A stretch of 25,586 nt of DNA from Scatavimonas merdipullorum (GCA_018712865.1 DVGH01000049.1:1-25586), one strand, 5' to 3'; shown: positions 8,762-17,178, numbered from the stretch's first letter. Notes: generated from the sequence alone by a model not told the origin. Program-made: numbers and translations.

Positions 8762-8796
8762 ATACCCGCTGTAATTGCGGTAGCGGTATGTTTTTT
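8762..8796 (+). terminator. Weak candidate terminator between whiA and dnaE
   Basis: The arms ATACCCGCT (8762-8770) and AGCGGTAT (8782-8789) can pair with one bulged C, and a run of six T follows at 8791-8796. The stem is short and the loop is 11 nt. It sits only about 20 nt before the dnaE start, so if it works it would be a terminator or attenuator in the dnaE leader. I saw no clear dnaE promoter. Confidence 0.3.
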
Positions 8797-8817
8797 GGAT
8801 AGCAATGAGGTGATTTT

Positions 8818-11800
8818 ATGGCGTTTGTGCATTTACATGTACATAGCGAATATAGCCTGCTCGACGGCGCATGCAGGCTGAAAAAACTGGTGGAAACGGC
8901 AAAGGCCCAGGGGGCACAGGCGATTGCAGTTACAGACCACGGCGCGATGTATGCAGCCGTGGATTTTTATAAGCTTGCAAAGGCACAGGGGATAAAGCCC
9001 ATTATTGGGTGCGAGGTCTATGTTGCGCCCAGAACGCGGTTTGACAAAACACCGGAGCTGGACAGAGAAAGCCGGCACATGGTGCTGTTATGCGAGAACA
9101 ACACAGGCTACCAAAACCTAATCCAGATTGTTTCACAGGCCTGGACAGAGGGTTTTTATAATAAACCGCGCGTGGATGATTCGTTGCTTGAAAAGCACCA
9201 CGAAGGTTTGATCTGTCTTTCTGCCTGTTTGGCGGGGGAGCTGCCCCGCCGCCTTTTAAACGGCGATTACGAGGGCGCAAAGCAAAAGGCGTTGTATTAC
9301 CAAAGCGTGTTTGGAAAGGGCAACTATTATATTGAACTGCAGGATCATGGGATAGAAGACCAAAAGCGGACAAACCCTCTGCTGATCCGGATTGCAGAGG
9401 AAACGGGCATTCCGCTGGTGGTCACAAACGACTGCCACTATATTGCGAAAGAAGACAGCGAGATGCATCATATCCTGCTATGCATACAGACAAACCATAC
9501 CGTTTTGGACGACGATAAGATGGAGTTTGCAACCGATGAATTTTATTTAAAGACAGAGCAAGAGATGCGCGCGCTGTTTCCGGACCAGCCGCAGGCGTTT
9601 GATAACACGGCAAAAATTGCACAGCGCTGCAATGTGGAGTTTGAGTTTGGGCATACAAAGCTGCCGCACTTTGACGTGCCTGGCGGGCGCGATCATTTTG
9701 CCTATTTTAAAGAGCAATGCTACCAGGGGCTTTATAAGCATTATGGCGACCATCCGGCAAAGGAGCTGACTGACCGGCTGGAATATGAGCTGAATACAGT
9801 GCATCAGATGGGGTATGTGGATTATTATCTGATCGTCAACGATTTTATTCAATATGCAAAATCGCAGGGTATACCGGTCGGGCCGGGGCGCGGCTCCGGC
9901 GCAGGGAGTCTTGCGGCTTACTGCATAGGGATTACCGGCATAGACCCTATTAAATATAATCTTCTGTTTGAACGCTTTTTAAACCCGGAGCGCGTAAGCA
10001 TGCCGGATTTTGACATAGACTTTTGCAAGGACCGGCGCCAGGAGGTCATTGATTACGTAATCCAAAAATACGGCGCAGACCATGTTGCGCAGATCATTGC
10101 CTTTGGAACCATGGCGGCACGCGGCGCCATCCGCGATGTGGGGCGGGCCCTTGCTATACCCTATGGCGTTGTAGACGGCGTTGCAAAGTTAGTCCCAAAC
10201 GACCTTGGTATGACTATTGAAAAGGCGCTCTCCATATCGTCCGATTTAAAGGACAGGTATGATACAGACGAACAGATTCACAAGCTGATTGATATGGCGA
10301 AAAGCATTGAGGGAATGCCGCGTCATGCAACAACGCACGCGGCGGGTGTTGTTATTACAGAGCAGCCCGTAAGCGCATATGTTCCATTGGCAAAAAACGA
10401 CGAAGCCGTCGTTACGCAATTTACGATGACCACGCTTGAGGAGCTGGGACTTTTAAAAATGGATTTTCTGGGACTGCGCAACCTGACGGTCCTGGATGAT
10501 GCCCGAAAGCTGATCTTAAAGACCAATCCGCAATTTTCTGTTACAGATATTCGGGAAGACGACGCAGCCGTGTACGAAATGCTTTCGCAGGGGTTGTCGG
10601 AAGGCGTGTTTCAGTTTGAATCCGCCGGCATGAAGAATGTGCTGACGCAGCTAAAGCCCGAATCTTTGGAAGATCTGATCGCCGTTATCTCCCTGTACAG
10701 GCCGGGGCCGATGGAATCTATCCCAAGATATATAGAAAACCGCCATCATCCGGAAAAGATCACGTATAAGCACCCCATGCTCAAAGAGATTTTAGAGGTA
10801 ACCTACGGCTGTATTGTATATCAGGAGCAGGTCATGCAGATATTCAGAAAGCTTGCGGGATATTCGCTTGGCCGTGCGGATATTGTGCGGCGCGCGATGT
10901 CTAAAAAGAAAAAGGATGTGATGGAGCGCGAGCGGAAAATTTTTATACACGGCCTGGTCAATGAAAACGGAGAGGTTGAAGTAGAGGGCTGCCTGCGCAG
11001 AGGGATTCATGAGCAGGTAGCGGCTTCTGTTTTTGGAGAAATGGAAAGCTTTGCCTCCTATGCTTTTAATAAATCGCACGCCGCTGCATATGCCAATATT
11101 TCTTATCAGACGGCGTGGATGAAATGCCATTATCCAAAAGAATACCTTGCAGCTTTGCTTACCAGCGTGCTGGACAGTGCAAACAAGCTTGCGGCCTATA
11201 CGGCAGAATGCAACCGCTTGCATATACAGGTGCTGCCGCCGCATGTGAATATCAGTACAGACGGTTTTACAGTTTCCGGCGGCGATATCCGCTTTGGGCT
11301 GATGGCCATTAAAAATCTTGGCAGGGGGTTTATTCTGGCAATTGTTTCCGAGCGCGAGCAAAACGGCCCCTACACCTCTTTTTATAATTTTTGTAAACGT
11401 GTGTATGGCAAAAACGGTATGAACAGCCGCGCAGTAGAAAGCCTGATAAAAAGCGGAGCGCTTGATAATCTGGGAGCAAACCGCCGTGAAATGCTGAGCA
11501 ATGTAAAAATGATTTTGGACGGACTTGAACAAGACCGGCGCAAAAATATGGACGGACAGCTGAGCTTTTTTGACGATGTACTTACCGCTGAGAGTGTGGA
11601 GCCTGTTTTGGCGCCTATGCAGGATTTTCCCATTCATGAAAAGCTTGCAATGGAAAAAGAAATTGCGGGAATGTATTTGTCCGGCCATCCTATGGCGGAA
11701 TATGCCGCCGTTTGTAAGGCACTGCGAACAGATAAGATCATCAAGATCCTTGAAAGCGACGGTGTTCATGGGATGTACAGGGACGCAGCGAAAGTGCGTA

Positions 11801-12333
11801 TCATTGCGATTGTTTCCTCTGTGAAGCTGAAAACTACCAAAAACAATGCAATGATGGCGTTTGTAACGGTAGAAGACATGACAGGCGCCATAGAGATGCT
11901 GGTGTTCCCGCAGACGCTGGCGGAATACGGTACGTTTTTTTTAGAAGGGAACGTGCTGGATATTTTAGCTTCCGTCAGCCTGCGGGAGGATGAAGAGCCC
12001 AAGCTTTTATGCAACCAGGCAAAGCTAGCGACCAAGGAGCTGCCGCAGACAGCGGAGGAATCCGGACAAACGCCGGCGGCAAATATATCTGTGGAGCAGC
12101 CACAAAGAACCGTCCCGGCGCTTTATCTGCGCGTGAAAAATCTGCATTGCAGGGAGTATGAACGAGCAAAACAGGTGCTTGATATATTTGACGGAAGAAA
12201 CCCTGTGATTTTTGTGCTTACGGAAGAAAAAAGACAGGTCCGGGCGCCTGCGAATATGTGGGTGGATTTAAACGATGTAATGGTGCGGGAATTAAAGGCG
12301 CGTTTAGGAGAACATAATGTCGGTGTGAAATAA
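8818..12333 (+). CDS. dnaE: DNA polymerase III subunit alpha, DnaE type
   Basis: This is the C-family replicative polymerase catalytic subunit. Domains in order: PHP (about 1-290, opening FVHLHVHSEYSLLDG), palm and thumb with GPGRGSGAGS at about 355-364, catalytic aspartates D399 and D401 in PDFDIDF and D549 in KMDFLGLRN, fingers with GCIVYQEQVMQI, a helix-hairpin-helix region around SGALDNLGANRREML, and a C-terminal OB fold (VRIIAIVSSVKLKTTKNN). The length of 1171 residues and domain order fit DnaE rather than PolC. The PHP motifs look intact (H5-x-H7-x-H9, TDHG, GCEVY, NDCHY), unlike the degenerate site of E. coli DnaE. The ribosome site GAGGTGA (8807-8813) sets the ATG. In Firmicutes DnaE normally works alongside PolC, which is not in this window. 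Confidence 0.97.
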   Translation: MAFVHLHVHSEYSLLDGACRLKKLVETAKAQGAQAIAVTDHGAMYAAVDFYKLAKAQGIKPIIGCEVYVAPRTRFDKTPELDRESRHMVLLCENNTGYQNLIQIVSQAWTEGFYNKPRVDDSLLEKHHEGLICLSACLAGELPRRLLNGDYEGAKQKALYYQSVFGKGNYYIELQDHGIEDQKRTNPLLIRIAEETGIPLVVTNDCHYIAKEDSEMHHILLCIQTNHTVLDDDKMEFATDEFYLKTEQEMRALFPDQPQAFDNTAKIAQRCNVEFEFGHTKLPHFDVPGGRDHFAYFKEQCYQGLYKHYGDHPAKELTDRLEYELNTVHQMGYVDYYLIVNDFIQYAKSQGIPVGPGRGSGAGSLAAYCIGITGIDPIKYNLLFERFLNPERVSMPDFDIDFCKDRRQEVIDYVIQKYGADHVAQIIAFGTMAARGAIRDVGRALAIPYGVVDGVAKLVPNDLGMTIEKALSISSDLKDRYDTDEQIHKLIDMAKSIEGMPRHATTHAAGVVITEQPVSAYVPLAKNDEAVVTQFTMTTLEELGLLKMDFLGLRNLTVLDDARKLILKTNPQFSVTDIREDDAAVYEMLSQGLSEGVFQFESAGMKNVLTQLKPESLEDLIAVISLYRPGPMESIPRYIENRHHPEKITYKHPMLKEILEVTYGCIVYQEQVMQIFRKLAGYSLGRADIVRRAMSKKKKDVMERERKIFIHGLVNENGEVEVEGCLRRGIHEQVAASVFGEMESFASYAFNKSHAAAYANISYQTAWMKCHYPKEYLAALLTSVLDSANKLAAYTAECNRLHIQVLPPHVNISTDGFTVSGGDIRFGLMAIKNLGRGFILAIVSEREQNGPYTSFYNFCKRVYGKNGMNSRAVESLIKSGALDNLGANRREMLSNVKMILDGLEQDRRKNMDGQLSFFDDVLTAESVEPVLAPMQDFPIHEKLAMEKEIAGMYLSGHPMAEYAAVCKALRTDKIIKILESDGVHGMYRDAAKVRIIAIVSSVKLKTTKNNAMMAFVTVEDMTGAIEMLVFPQTLAEYGTFFLEGNVLDILASVSLREDEEPKLLCNQAKLATKELPQTAEESGQTPAANISVEQPQRTVPALYLRVKNLHCREYERAKQVLDIFDGRNPVIFVLTEEKRQVRAPANMWVDLNDVMVRELKARLGEHNVGVK

Positions 12334-12401
12334 ACACGATTTGCCCAGTAAAAGGCTTTGTTAAAAAATTCGCAAAATTCCTGTAAATTTAAGAAAAAAG
12401 C

Positions 12402-12431
12402 TTGATTCGGCCCATGCATTTGTACTATAAT
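12402..12431 (+). promoter_or_regulatory. Sigma-A type promoter of pfkA
   Basis: TTGATT (12402-12407) and a perfect TATAAT (12426-12431) are separated by 18 nt, in the gap between dnaE and pfkA. The -10 ends 37 nt before the pfkA start, a normal leader length. The -35 matches the consensus at four of six positions. Confidence 0.75.
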
Positions 12432-12468
12432 GATATTCAGCGAAATTTTCACATCGGAGGAATAGAAT

Positions 12469-13437
12469 ATGTCAGTAAAATCTATAGCAGTTCTTACAAG
12501 CGGCGGGGATGCTCCGGGAATGAACGCGGCAGTCAGGGCGGTTGCAAGGACGGCGTTGTCGAAAGGAATGCGTGTAATCGGTGTACACAGAGGCTATAAC
12601 GGCCTTCTTAACGGCGACGTTTTTGAAATGAACCTCCGCTCTGTTTCAGATATTATTCACAGAGGCGGTACGACGCTCTATACGGCAAGAAGCGAAGAGT
12701 TTAATACCCCTGCCGGTGTAGAAAAGGCGGCGAACACCTGCCGCAGCCTTGGGGTAAACGGCGTTGTCGTAATTGGCGGCGACGGTTCTTTTCGCGGTGC
12801 GCGTGATTTGACAAACCACGGGATTCCCTGTGTTGGGATACCCGGCACAATCGATAACGATATTGCATGCAGTGAATACACAGTTGGGTTTGATACAGCC
12901 ATGAATACCGCAATGGAAATGGTTGACAGAATCCGCGATACCGCGCAGTCGCATGACCGCTGCAGCGTGGTTGAGGTCATGGGCAGGCGCTGCGGTGATA
13001 TTGCGTTGGAAACAGGCATTGCAGTAGGCGCTACGGCAATCCTTGTGCCTGAGATCCCGTATGATATAAGGCGCGATGTAATAGAGCGGATGCGCTATAC
13101 ACAGAATTCCGGCAAGAAACACTTTATTGTCATTGTGGCTGAAGGGATTGGCGGCGTAGAGCAGATCGCAAAACAGATTGAAGAGGAAACAGGGATTGAA
13201 ACAAGAGCGACGGTTCTGGGGCACGTACAAAGGGGCGGTTCCCCCACGCTGCGTGACAGAGTGGTGGCAAGCACCATGGGTCATAAGGCAGTCGATCTTC
13301 TGGCAAAAGGAATTGGAAACAGGGTGGTTGCCATGAAGAACGGACAGATTGTGGATTATGACATCACAGAGGCGCTGAATATGAAAAAGCAGTTTAATAC
13401 CGAGCTTTATAATATTGCAATGGACATTTCTATTTAA
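12469..13437 (+). CDS. pfkA: ATP-dependent 6-phosphofructokinase
   Basis: The enzyme converts fructose 6-phosphate to fructose 1,6-bisphosphate, the committed step of glycolysis. The N-terminal SGGDAPGMNAAVRA (residues 11-24), the ATP site GGDGS (103-107) and the catalytic PGTIDNDI (125-132, base D129) are clear. Gly in GGDGS and PGTIDND rather than PKTIDND indicate use of ATP, not pyrophosphate. The substrate-binding signature GHVQRGGSPT is present, and the 322-residue length fits the bacterial PfkA group. The ribosome site GGAGGAA (12456-12462) precedes the ATG by 6 nt. It has its own promoter and a hairpin after it, so it can be expressed alone. Confidence 0.97.
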   Translation: MSVKSIAVLTSGGDAPGMNAAVRAVARTALSKGMRVIGVHRGYNGLLNGDVFEMNLRSVSDIIHRGGTTLYTARSEEFNTPAGVEKAANTCRSLGVNGVVVIGGDGSFRGARDLTNHGIPCVGIPGTIDNDIACSEYTVGFDTAMNTAMEMVDRIRDTAQSHDRCSVVEVMGRRCGDIALETGIAVGATAILVPEIPYDIRRDVIERMRYTQNSGKKHFIVIVAEGIGGVEQIAKQIEEETGIETRATVLGHVQRGGSPTLRDRVVASTMGHKAVDLLAKGIGNRVVAMKNGQIVDYDITEALNMKKQFNTELYNIAMDISI

Positions 13438-13457
13438 CCCGGCTTTGGCGCTTTTTT

Positions 13458-13490
13458 GAACGGCTGTGCTTTACAGCCGTTCATTTGGGT
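13458..13490 (+). terminator. Hairpin after pfkA, probable terminator
   Basis: A perfect 10-bp stem, GAACGGCTGT (13458-13467) with ACAGCCGTTC (13473-13482), encloses a 5-nt loop GCTTT. The sequence after it is T-rich but broken by G (ATTTGGGTTTTGTTGG), so termination may be incomplete. No clear separate promoter is visible before ispH-rpsA, which makes read-through likely. Confidence 0.55.
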
Positions 13491-13524
13491 TTTGTTGGTT
13501 TTATAAGAAAGGACCGGTAGAATT

Positions 13525-15660
13525 TTGCAAAAAACACTCCATAAAAAAATAACGCTTGCCCAAACAGCAGGTTTTTGTTTTGGTGTAGACCGTGCGGTAC
13601 ATATGGTGTACAAGCTGTTAGACGAGGGGAAAAAAGTATGTACTTTGGGGCCGATTATCCATAATGCGGAGATGGTCCGTTCCTTGAAAGACAGGGGCGC
13701 ATTGATTGCGCGCGCACCCGAAGAGGTACCAGACGACTGTACGGTGGTGATCCGTTCACACGGCGTGCCGCTTTCCGTTTATGATTGTATTGCACATAGA
13801 AAGCTTATGTGTAGCGACGCTACATGCCCGTTTGTGACAAAAATACATAAAACGGTTTATGAGCAGTCTAAAAATGGAAAAGTGATTTTTATTATTGGCG
13901 ATAAGGATCATCCGGAGGTACAGGGAATTCAGGGCCATTGCACAACAGAAAGTTTTACCATGAAAACCCCAAAGGAAATTGAAAAACTGGCTATTAATTT
14001 TCCGGAGCTGAAAAATAAAGAGATTTGTGTAGTCGCACAGACTACTTTTGATGTATCACAATGGAAAAAATGTTTAGAAACTGTAAAAAAGGTATATACA
14101 AATGTCACTTTTTTTGATACAATATGTAGTGCTACGTCCGAAAGACAGAAAGAAGCAATGTCTCTTGCGGAAAAATCTGACCTTATGGTTGTCATTGGCG
14201 ACAAAAGCAGTTCGAACTCCTGTAAGCTTTATCATATTTGCAAGGAGCACTGTGAAAGGACTTTTTTCGTGCAGACAAGCGAAGATCTGGATATGCAGGA
14301 AATCATCCATGCAGACTCTATCGGCGTAACTGCGGGCGCGTCAACGCCTGCCAGGATAATAAAGGAGGTACTGGATAAAATGACAGATATGTTGAACAAA
14401 TCCGGTGAAACAACAATGGACAATACAGAAACTAGCTTTGCTCAGATGCTCGAAGAGAATCTGAAAAGTTTTAATACAGATGGGAGGGTACAGGGAATTG
14501 TCGAGAGAATCACTCCCAATGAGGTTTTTGTTGACGTGGGCAGAAAACAGGCCGGCGTTGTAAAGCTTGACGAGCTTACAGACGACCCGAACGCGAAAAC
14601 GGAAGACCTTGTAAAAATTGGCGATAAGCTGGACTTGCTGATTATGCGCACAAATGATCAGGAAGGGGTTATAATGCTTTCCAAAAAACGTGTCGATGCG
14701 TTAAAAGGTTGGGACATGGTTGTGGAAGCTGCTGAGAACAAGGAGATTCTTACAGGGATTGTAACGGAAGTCATCAAAGGCGGCCTGCTTGTTGCTTTTG
14801 AAGGAATGAAAATATTTATCCCTGCTTCCCAGGCGACCGCTTCAAGAGGCGAGGCCTTGGAAAATCTTTTAAAGCAGGAAGTTCGTTTCAGAATTATCGA
14901 TATAGATAAAAAACGTCGGCGCGCGGTTGGTTCTATTCGCAGCGTATTAAGAGAAGAAAACGCAAAGCTCCGGGAAGAGTTCTGGAAGCATTGCGAGGTC
15001 GGCAAGGTATATACCGGCACGGTCAAATCTTTAACAAGCTATGGTGCGTTTGTAGATATTGGCGGCGTAGACGGTATGATTCATATATCGGAATTGTCCT
15101 GGGAGCGCATTAAGCACCCCTCTGAGGTTGTCCAAGTGGGTGACACAGTAGAAGTATATGTAAAGGATATTGATAAGGAAAAGGGCAATGTTTCTTTAGG
15201 ATACAAAAAGACAGAGGACAACCCCTGGGAAAAGCTGAAAAATGAATACCCGGTTGGTACGGTAGTGGATGTGCAGATCGTTGGCATGACCTCTTTTGGG
15301 GCGTTTGCAAAAATTTTGCCCGGTATTGATGGGTTGATCCATATTTCCCAGATTGCCAACCGCAGGATTGAAAAGCCCGAGGACGAGCTTTCGATCGGGC
15401 AGACCGTACAGGCAAAAATTACGGCGATTGATTTTGAGAAAAAGCGCGTGAGCCTTTCTATCCGTGCGCTTTTGGAACCTGAGCAGGAAAAACAGGCTGT
15501 AACAGAAGAGGTTGCGCCGGCAGTGCAGGAGGCTTCTGCTGAAGAAACATCTGCTTCTACACAGGAGGATGGTGCGGCTGCTCCTGCTCCCGCAGAAGAA
15601 GTGTCTTCCCCTGTAGCGGAAGATGCGGCTGCTCCTGCGGATGAGACACCGGAAGCATAA
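13525..15660 (+). CDS. ispH-rpsA: Fused 4-hydroxy-3-methylbut-2-enyl diphosphate reductase / ribosomal protein S1
   Basis: Residues 1 to about 285 are IspH (LytB), the last enzyme of the MEP isoprenoid pathway. Its three iron-sulfur cysteines are visible: C18 in AGFCFGV, C101 in DATCPFV and C201 in FDTICSATSERQ, together with the HPEV and SSNS motifs. Residues about 319-650 are four S1 RNA-binding domains (near 319-385, 405-470, 493-563 and 577-648; the last two carry the typical YGAFVDIGGVDGMIHISEL and FGAFAKILPGIDGLIHISQI). The tail, about 651-711, is Ala/Glu/Pro-rich and probably disordered. Such IspH-S1 fusions are known in Clostridia. Start is TTG 13525 behind AAAGGA at 13510. A strong internal ribosome site and ATG lie exactly at the domain junction (14361-14382). 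A strong terminator follows. Confidence 0.95.
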   Translation: MQKTLHKKITLAQTAGFCFGVDRAVHMVYKLLDEGKKVCTLGPIIHNAEMVRSLKDRGALIARAPEEVPDDCTVVIRSHGVPLSVYDCIAHRKLMCSDATCPFVTKIHKTVYEQSKNGKVIFIIGDKDHPEVQGIQGHCTTESFTMKTPKEIEKLAINFPELKNKEICVVAQTTFDVSQWKKCLETVKKVYTNVTFFDTICSATSERQKEAMSLAEKSDLMVVIGDKSSSNSCKLYHICKEHCERTFFVQTSEDLDMQEIIHADSIGVTAGASTPARIIKEVLDKMTDMLNKSGETTMDNTETSFAQMLEENLKSFNTDGRVQGIVERITPNEVFVDVGRKQAGVVKLDELTDDPNAKTEDLVKIGDKLDLLIMRTNDQEGVIMLSKKRVDALKGWDMVVEAAENKEILTGIVTEVIKGGLLVAFEGMKIFIPASQATASRGEALENLLKQEVRFRIIDIDKKRRRAVGSIRSVLREENAKLREEFWKHCEVGKVYTGTVKSLTSYGAFVDIGGVDGMIHISELSWERIKHPSEVVQVGDTVEVYVKDIDKEKGNVSLGYKKTEDNPWEKLKNEYPVGTVVDVQIVGMTSFGAFAKILPGIDGLIHISQIANRRIEKPEDELSIGQTVQAKITAIDFEKKRVSLSIRALLEPEQEKQAVTEEVAPAVQEASAEETSASTQEDGAAAPAPAEEVSSPVAEDAAAPADETPEA
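14361..14382 (+). promoter_or_regulatory. Internal in-frame Shine-Dalgarno and ATG at the IspH/S1 junction
   Basis: AAAGGAGGT at 14361-14369 is a near-perfect ribosome site, 10 nt before an ATG at 14380 that is in frame (codon 286). Starting there would give a 426-residue protein made of the four S1 domains and tail, without IspH. The purine run also encodes the C-terminal helix of IspH (IIKEVLDKM), so coincidence is possible. Activity is inferred, not shown. Confidence 0.45.
15573..15638 (+). repeat. In-frame direct repeat in the S1 C-terminal tail
   Basis: TGCGGCTGCTCCTGC occurs at 15573-15587 and again at 15624-15638, 51 nt (17 codons) apart and in the same frame, both encoding Ala-Ala-Ala-Pro-Ala type sequence. 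It suggests the acidic Ala/Pro tail grew by local duplication. Confidence 0.6.
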
Positions 15661-15677
15661 TTTTTACTTTAAAACAG

Positions 15678-15716
15678 GGCAAAGCGTATAGTTATATACG
15701 TTTTGCCTTTTTGTTT
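15678..15716 (+). terminator. Rho-independent terminator after ispH-rpsA
   Basis: GGCAAAGCGTATA (15678-15690) pairs with TATACGTTTTGCC (15695-15707) over 13 bp with one G-T pair, with a GTTA loop, followed by TTTTTGTTT. This is a textbook intrinsic terminator 18 nt after the stop codon. Confidence 0.92.
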
Positions 15717-15784
15717 GCAGCTGCAGCACAGTGTGCAAGAGGCAGACCATTTTTTTGATTTTATGGAAAGCAGGCGTATATGGA

Positions 15785-16336
15785 ATGTTGACGGAACTTA
15801 CAAAACAGGCAAGTCTTGCAACAAAAGAGCTGTTGCAGGCCGCAAAGCTGAAAAAAGGGGATATTTTTGTTGTGGGCTGTTCCAGCAGTGAAATAGGTGG
15901 TAGCCGCCTTGGGACAAATTCCAGCCTTGAAACGGCGCAAGCGGTTTTTAAAGGTATTTATCCAGTACTGGAGGAGCAGGGCGTTTTTTTGGCTGCACAA
16001 TGTTGTGAGCATTTGAACAGGGCCCTTATTATAGAAGAGGCCGCTGCGCTGGCAAACGGCTTTACAATTGTAAACGCAGTCCCGCAGCCCAAAGCCGGCG
16101 GCTCGTTTGCAACAACAGCATATCAAAATTTTGCACACCCGGTGGCTGTAGAACAGGTGATTGCTGCGGCTGGTATGGATATAGGCGGAGTTTTGATCGG
16201 GATGCATCTGCGCCCAACGGTTGTACCCGTGCGCCTTTCTATCCAGAAAATAGGGCAAGCGCCTTTAATCTGCGCACGGACCAGGCCCAAATTTGTGGGC
16301 GGCGAGCGCGCTGTGTATGACGAAATGCTGAAATAA
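15785..16336 (+). CDS. UPF0340 / TIGR01440 family protein (YwlG-like)
   Basis: The protein has 183 residues from ATG 15785 and matches the UPF0340 family along its length: VVGCSSSEIGGSRLGTNSS, AAQCCEHLNRALIIEE, VPQPKAGGSFATTAY, and GMHLRPTVVPVRLSIQKIGQ near the C-terminus. The function of the family is unknown. The ATG at 15785 gives the usual family length (about 180); the longer frame from 15731 adds residues without family character. The ribosome site AAAGCAGG (15767-15773) is modest. The gene follows a strong terminator, so it should have its own promoter, but I cannot point to one in the 70-nt gap. An HD hydrolase gene follows after 20 nt, so the two are probably co-transcribed. Confidence 0.9.
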   Translation: MLTELTKQASLATKELLQAAKLKKGDIFVVGCSSSEIGGSRLGTNSSLETAQAVFKGIYPVLEEQGVFLAAQCCEHLNRALIIEEAAALANGFTIVNAVPQPKAGGSFATTAYQNFAHPVAVEQVIAAAGMDIGGVLIGMHLRPTVVPVRLSIQKIGQAPLICARTRPKFVGGERAVYDEMLK

Positions 16337-16356
16337 TTGCGAAAGGAAAGCGCACC

Positions 16357-16935
16357 ATGACCTATAAAGAAGAATTTATACAGATTTATCAGGAAAATAT
16401 TAAGCGTTCGGGTTCCAAGGAACTGCTGGATTGGTTGCTGCGCACAGATTTTTTTACGGCACCTGCCAGCACGAAATATCACTGCGCCTGTGAAAACGGA
16501 CTGATTATGCACAGCATAAGCGTGTATAAGGTGATGATGGAAAAGCATTTTGACGCGCAGACAGACAGCGCGGAAAGCTTTGCAATTTGCGCGCTGCTGC
16601 ATGACCTGTGTAAGGCGCAGTTTTATAAGGTATCTACCCGAAACGTAAAAAATGAAGAAACCGGAGCATGGGAGAAACAGCCGTTTTATATGGTGGAAGA
16701 TACATTCCCCTACGGCCATGGCGAAAAATCTGTTTTTTTGATCGAACGCTTTATGCGCCTGAAGGTGGAAGAAGCAGTAGCGATCCGCTGGCATATGGGT
16801 GGTTTTGAAGATGGGGGAGGCTTTTCGATAAGCCTGGCCTATGAAAAATATCCGATTGCAGTCAAGCTGCATCTTGCAGATCTGGAATCCACCTATTTGC
16901 GGGAAAAGCATACGTCCGCCGTTACGAAAAGATAA
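16357..16935 (+). CDS. HD-domain metal-dependent hydrolase of unknown substrate
   Basis: The 192-residue protein has an H...HD...D arrangement: H52 in GLIMHSISVYKV, H82-D83 in ALLHDLCKAQFY, a later GHGEKS and RWHMGG, and an Asp in LADLESTY. This is the HD phosphohydrolase fold. The opening DWLLRTDFFTAPASTKYHCACENGL is typical of a small group of HD proteins found in Clostridia and some phages, with no assigned substrate. The ribosome site GAAAGGAAAG precedes the ATG. It follows the UPF0340 gene by 20 nt and ends just before a terminator. Nothing near it reveals what it hydrolyses. Confidence 0.85.
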   Translation: MTYKEEFIQIYQENIKRSGSKELLDWLLRTDFFTAPASTKYHCACENGLIMHSISVYKVMMEKHFDAQTDSAESFAICALLHDLCKAQFYKVSTRNVKNEETGAWEKQPFYMVEDTFPYGHGEKSVFLIERFMRLKVEEAVAIRWHMGGFEDGGGFSISLAYEKYPIAVKLHLADLESTYLREKHTSAVTKR

Positions 16936-16958
16936 AAACAAACCGATCGGTTGCTTGT

Positions 16959-16986
16959 AAGCGCACTTTAAAAGTGCGCTTTTTTC
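16959..16986 (+). terminator. Rho-independent terminator after the HD hydrolase gene
   Basis: AAGCGCACTT (16959-16968) and AAGTGCGCTT (16972-16981) form a perfect 10-bp stem with a 3-nt loop, running into TTTTTTC. It lies 24 nt after the stop codon. Confidence 0.92.
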
Positions 16987-17057
16987 TTGTTTGCAGCTAA
17001 AAATACCCGCTGTATAATTAAGAAAAAGCCTTTTAAAATTACAGCCGGTAATATGTT

Positions 17058-17101
17058 TTTTAAAATTGCAAGAGCGTTTACTGCGCCCTGCAATTTTAAA
17101 A
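17058..17101. repeat. 13-bp perfect inverted repeat, possible RNA hairpin or operator
   Basis: TTTTAAAATTGCA and TGCAATTTTAAAA are exact reverse complements separated by 18 nt (17071-17088). The inner part can add a few pairs (GCG with CGC). No T-run follows, so it does not look like a terminator. Confidence 0.6.
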
Positions 17102-17178
17102 CTTATACAACTTTCTGTACAGAAAAAACTATTCAAAGGCAACGTATAAATATACATTGCATCATTTTGATTTTTCTC

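Noticed and set aside
10792..11769. A 325-codon minus-strand open frame inside dnaE
   Set aside because: It is antisense to conserved dnaE sequence and its translation has no known motif.
16123..17157. A 344-codon open frame on the minus strand opposite the UPF0340 and HD genes
   Set aside because: It runs antisense to two well-supported genes, crosses a strong terminator, has a Cys/Phe/Lys-rich composition with no recognisable domain, and no ribosome site.
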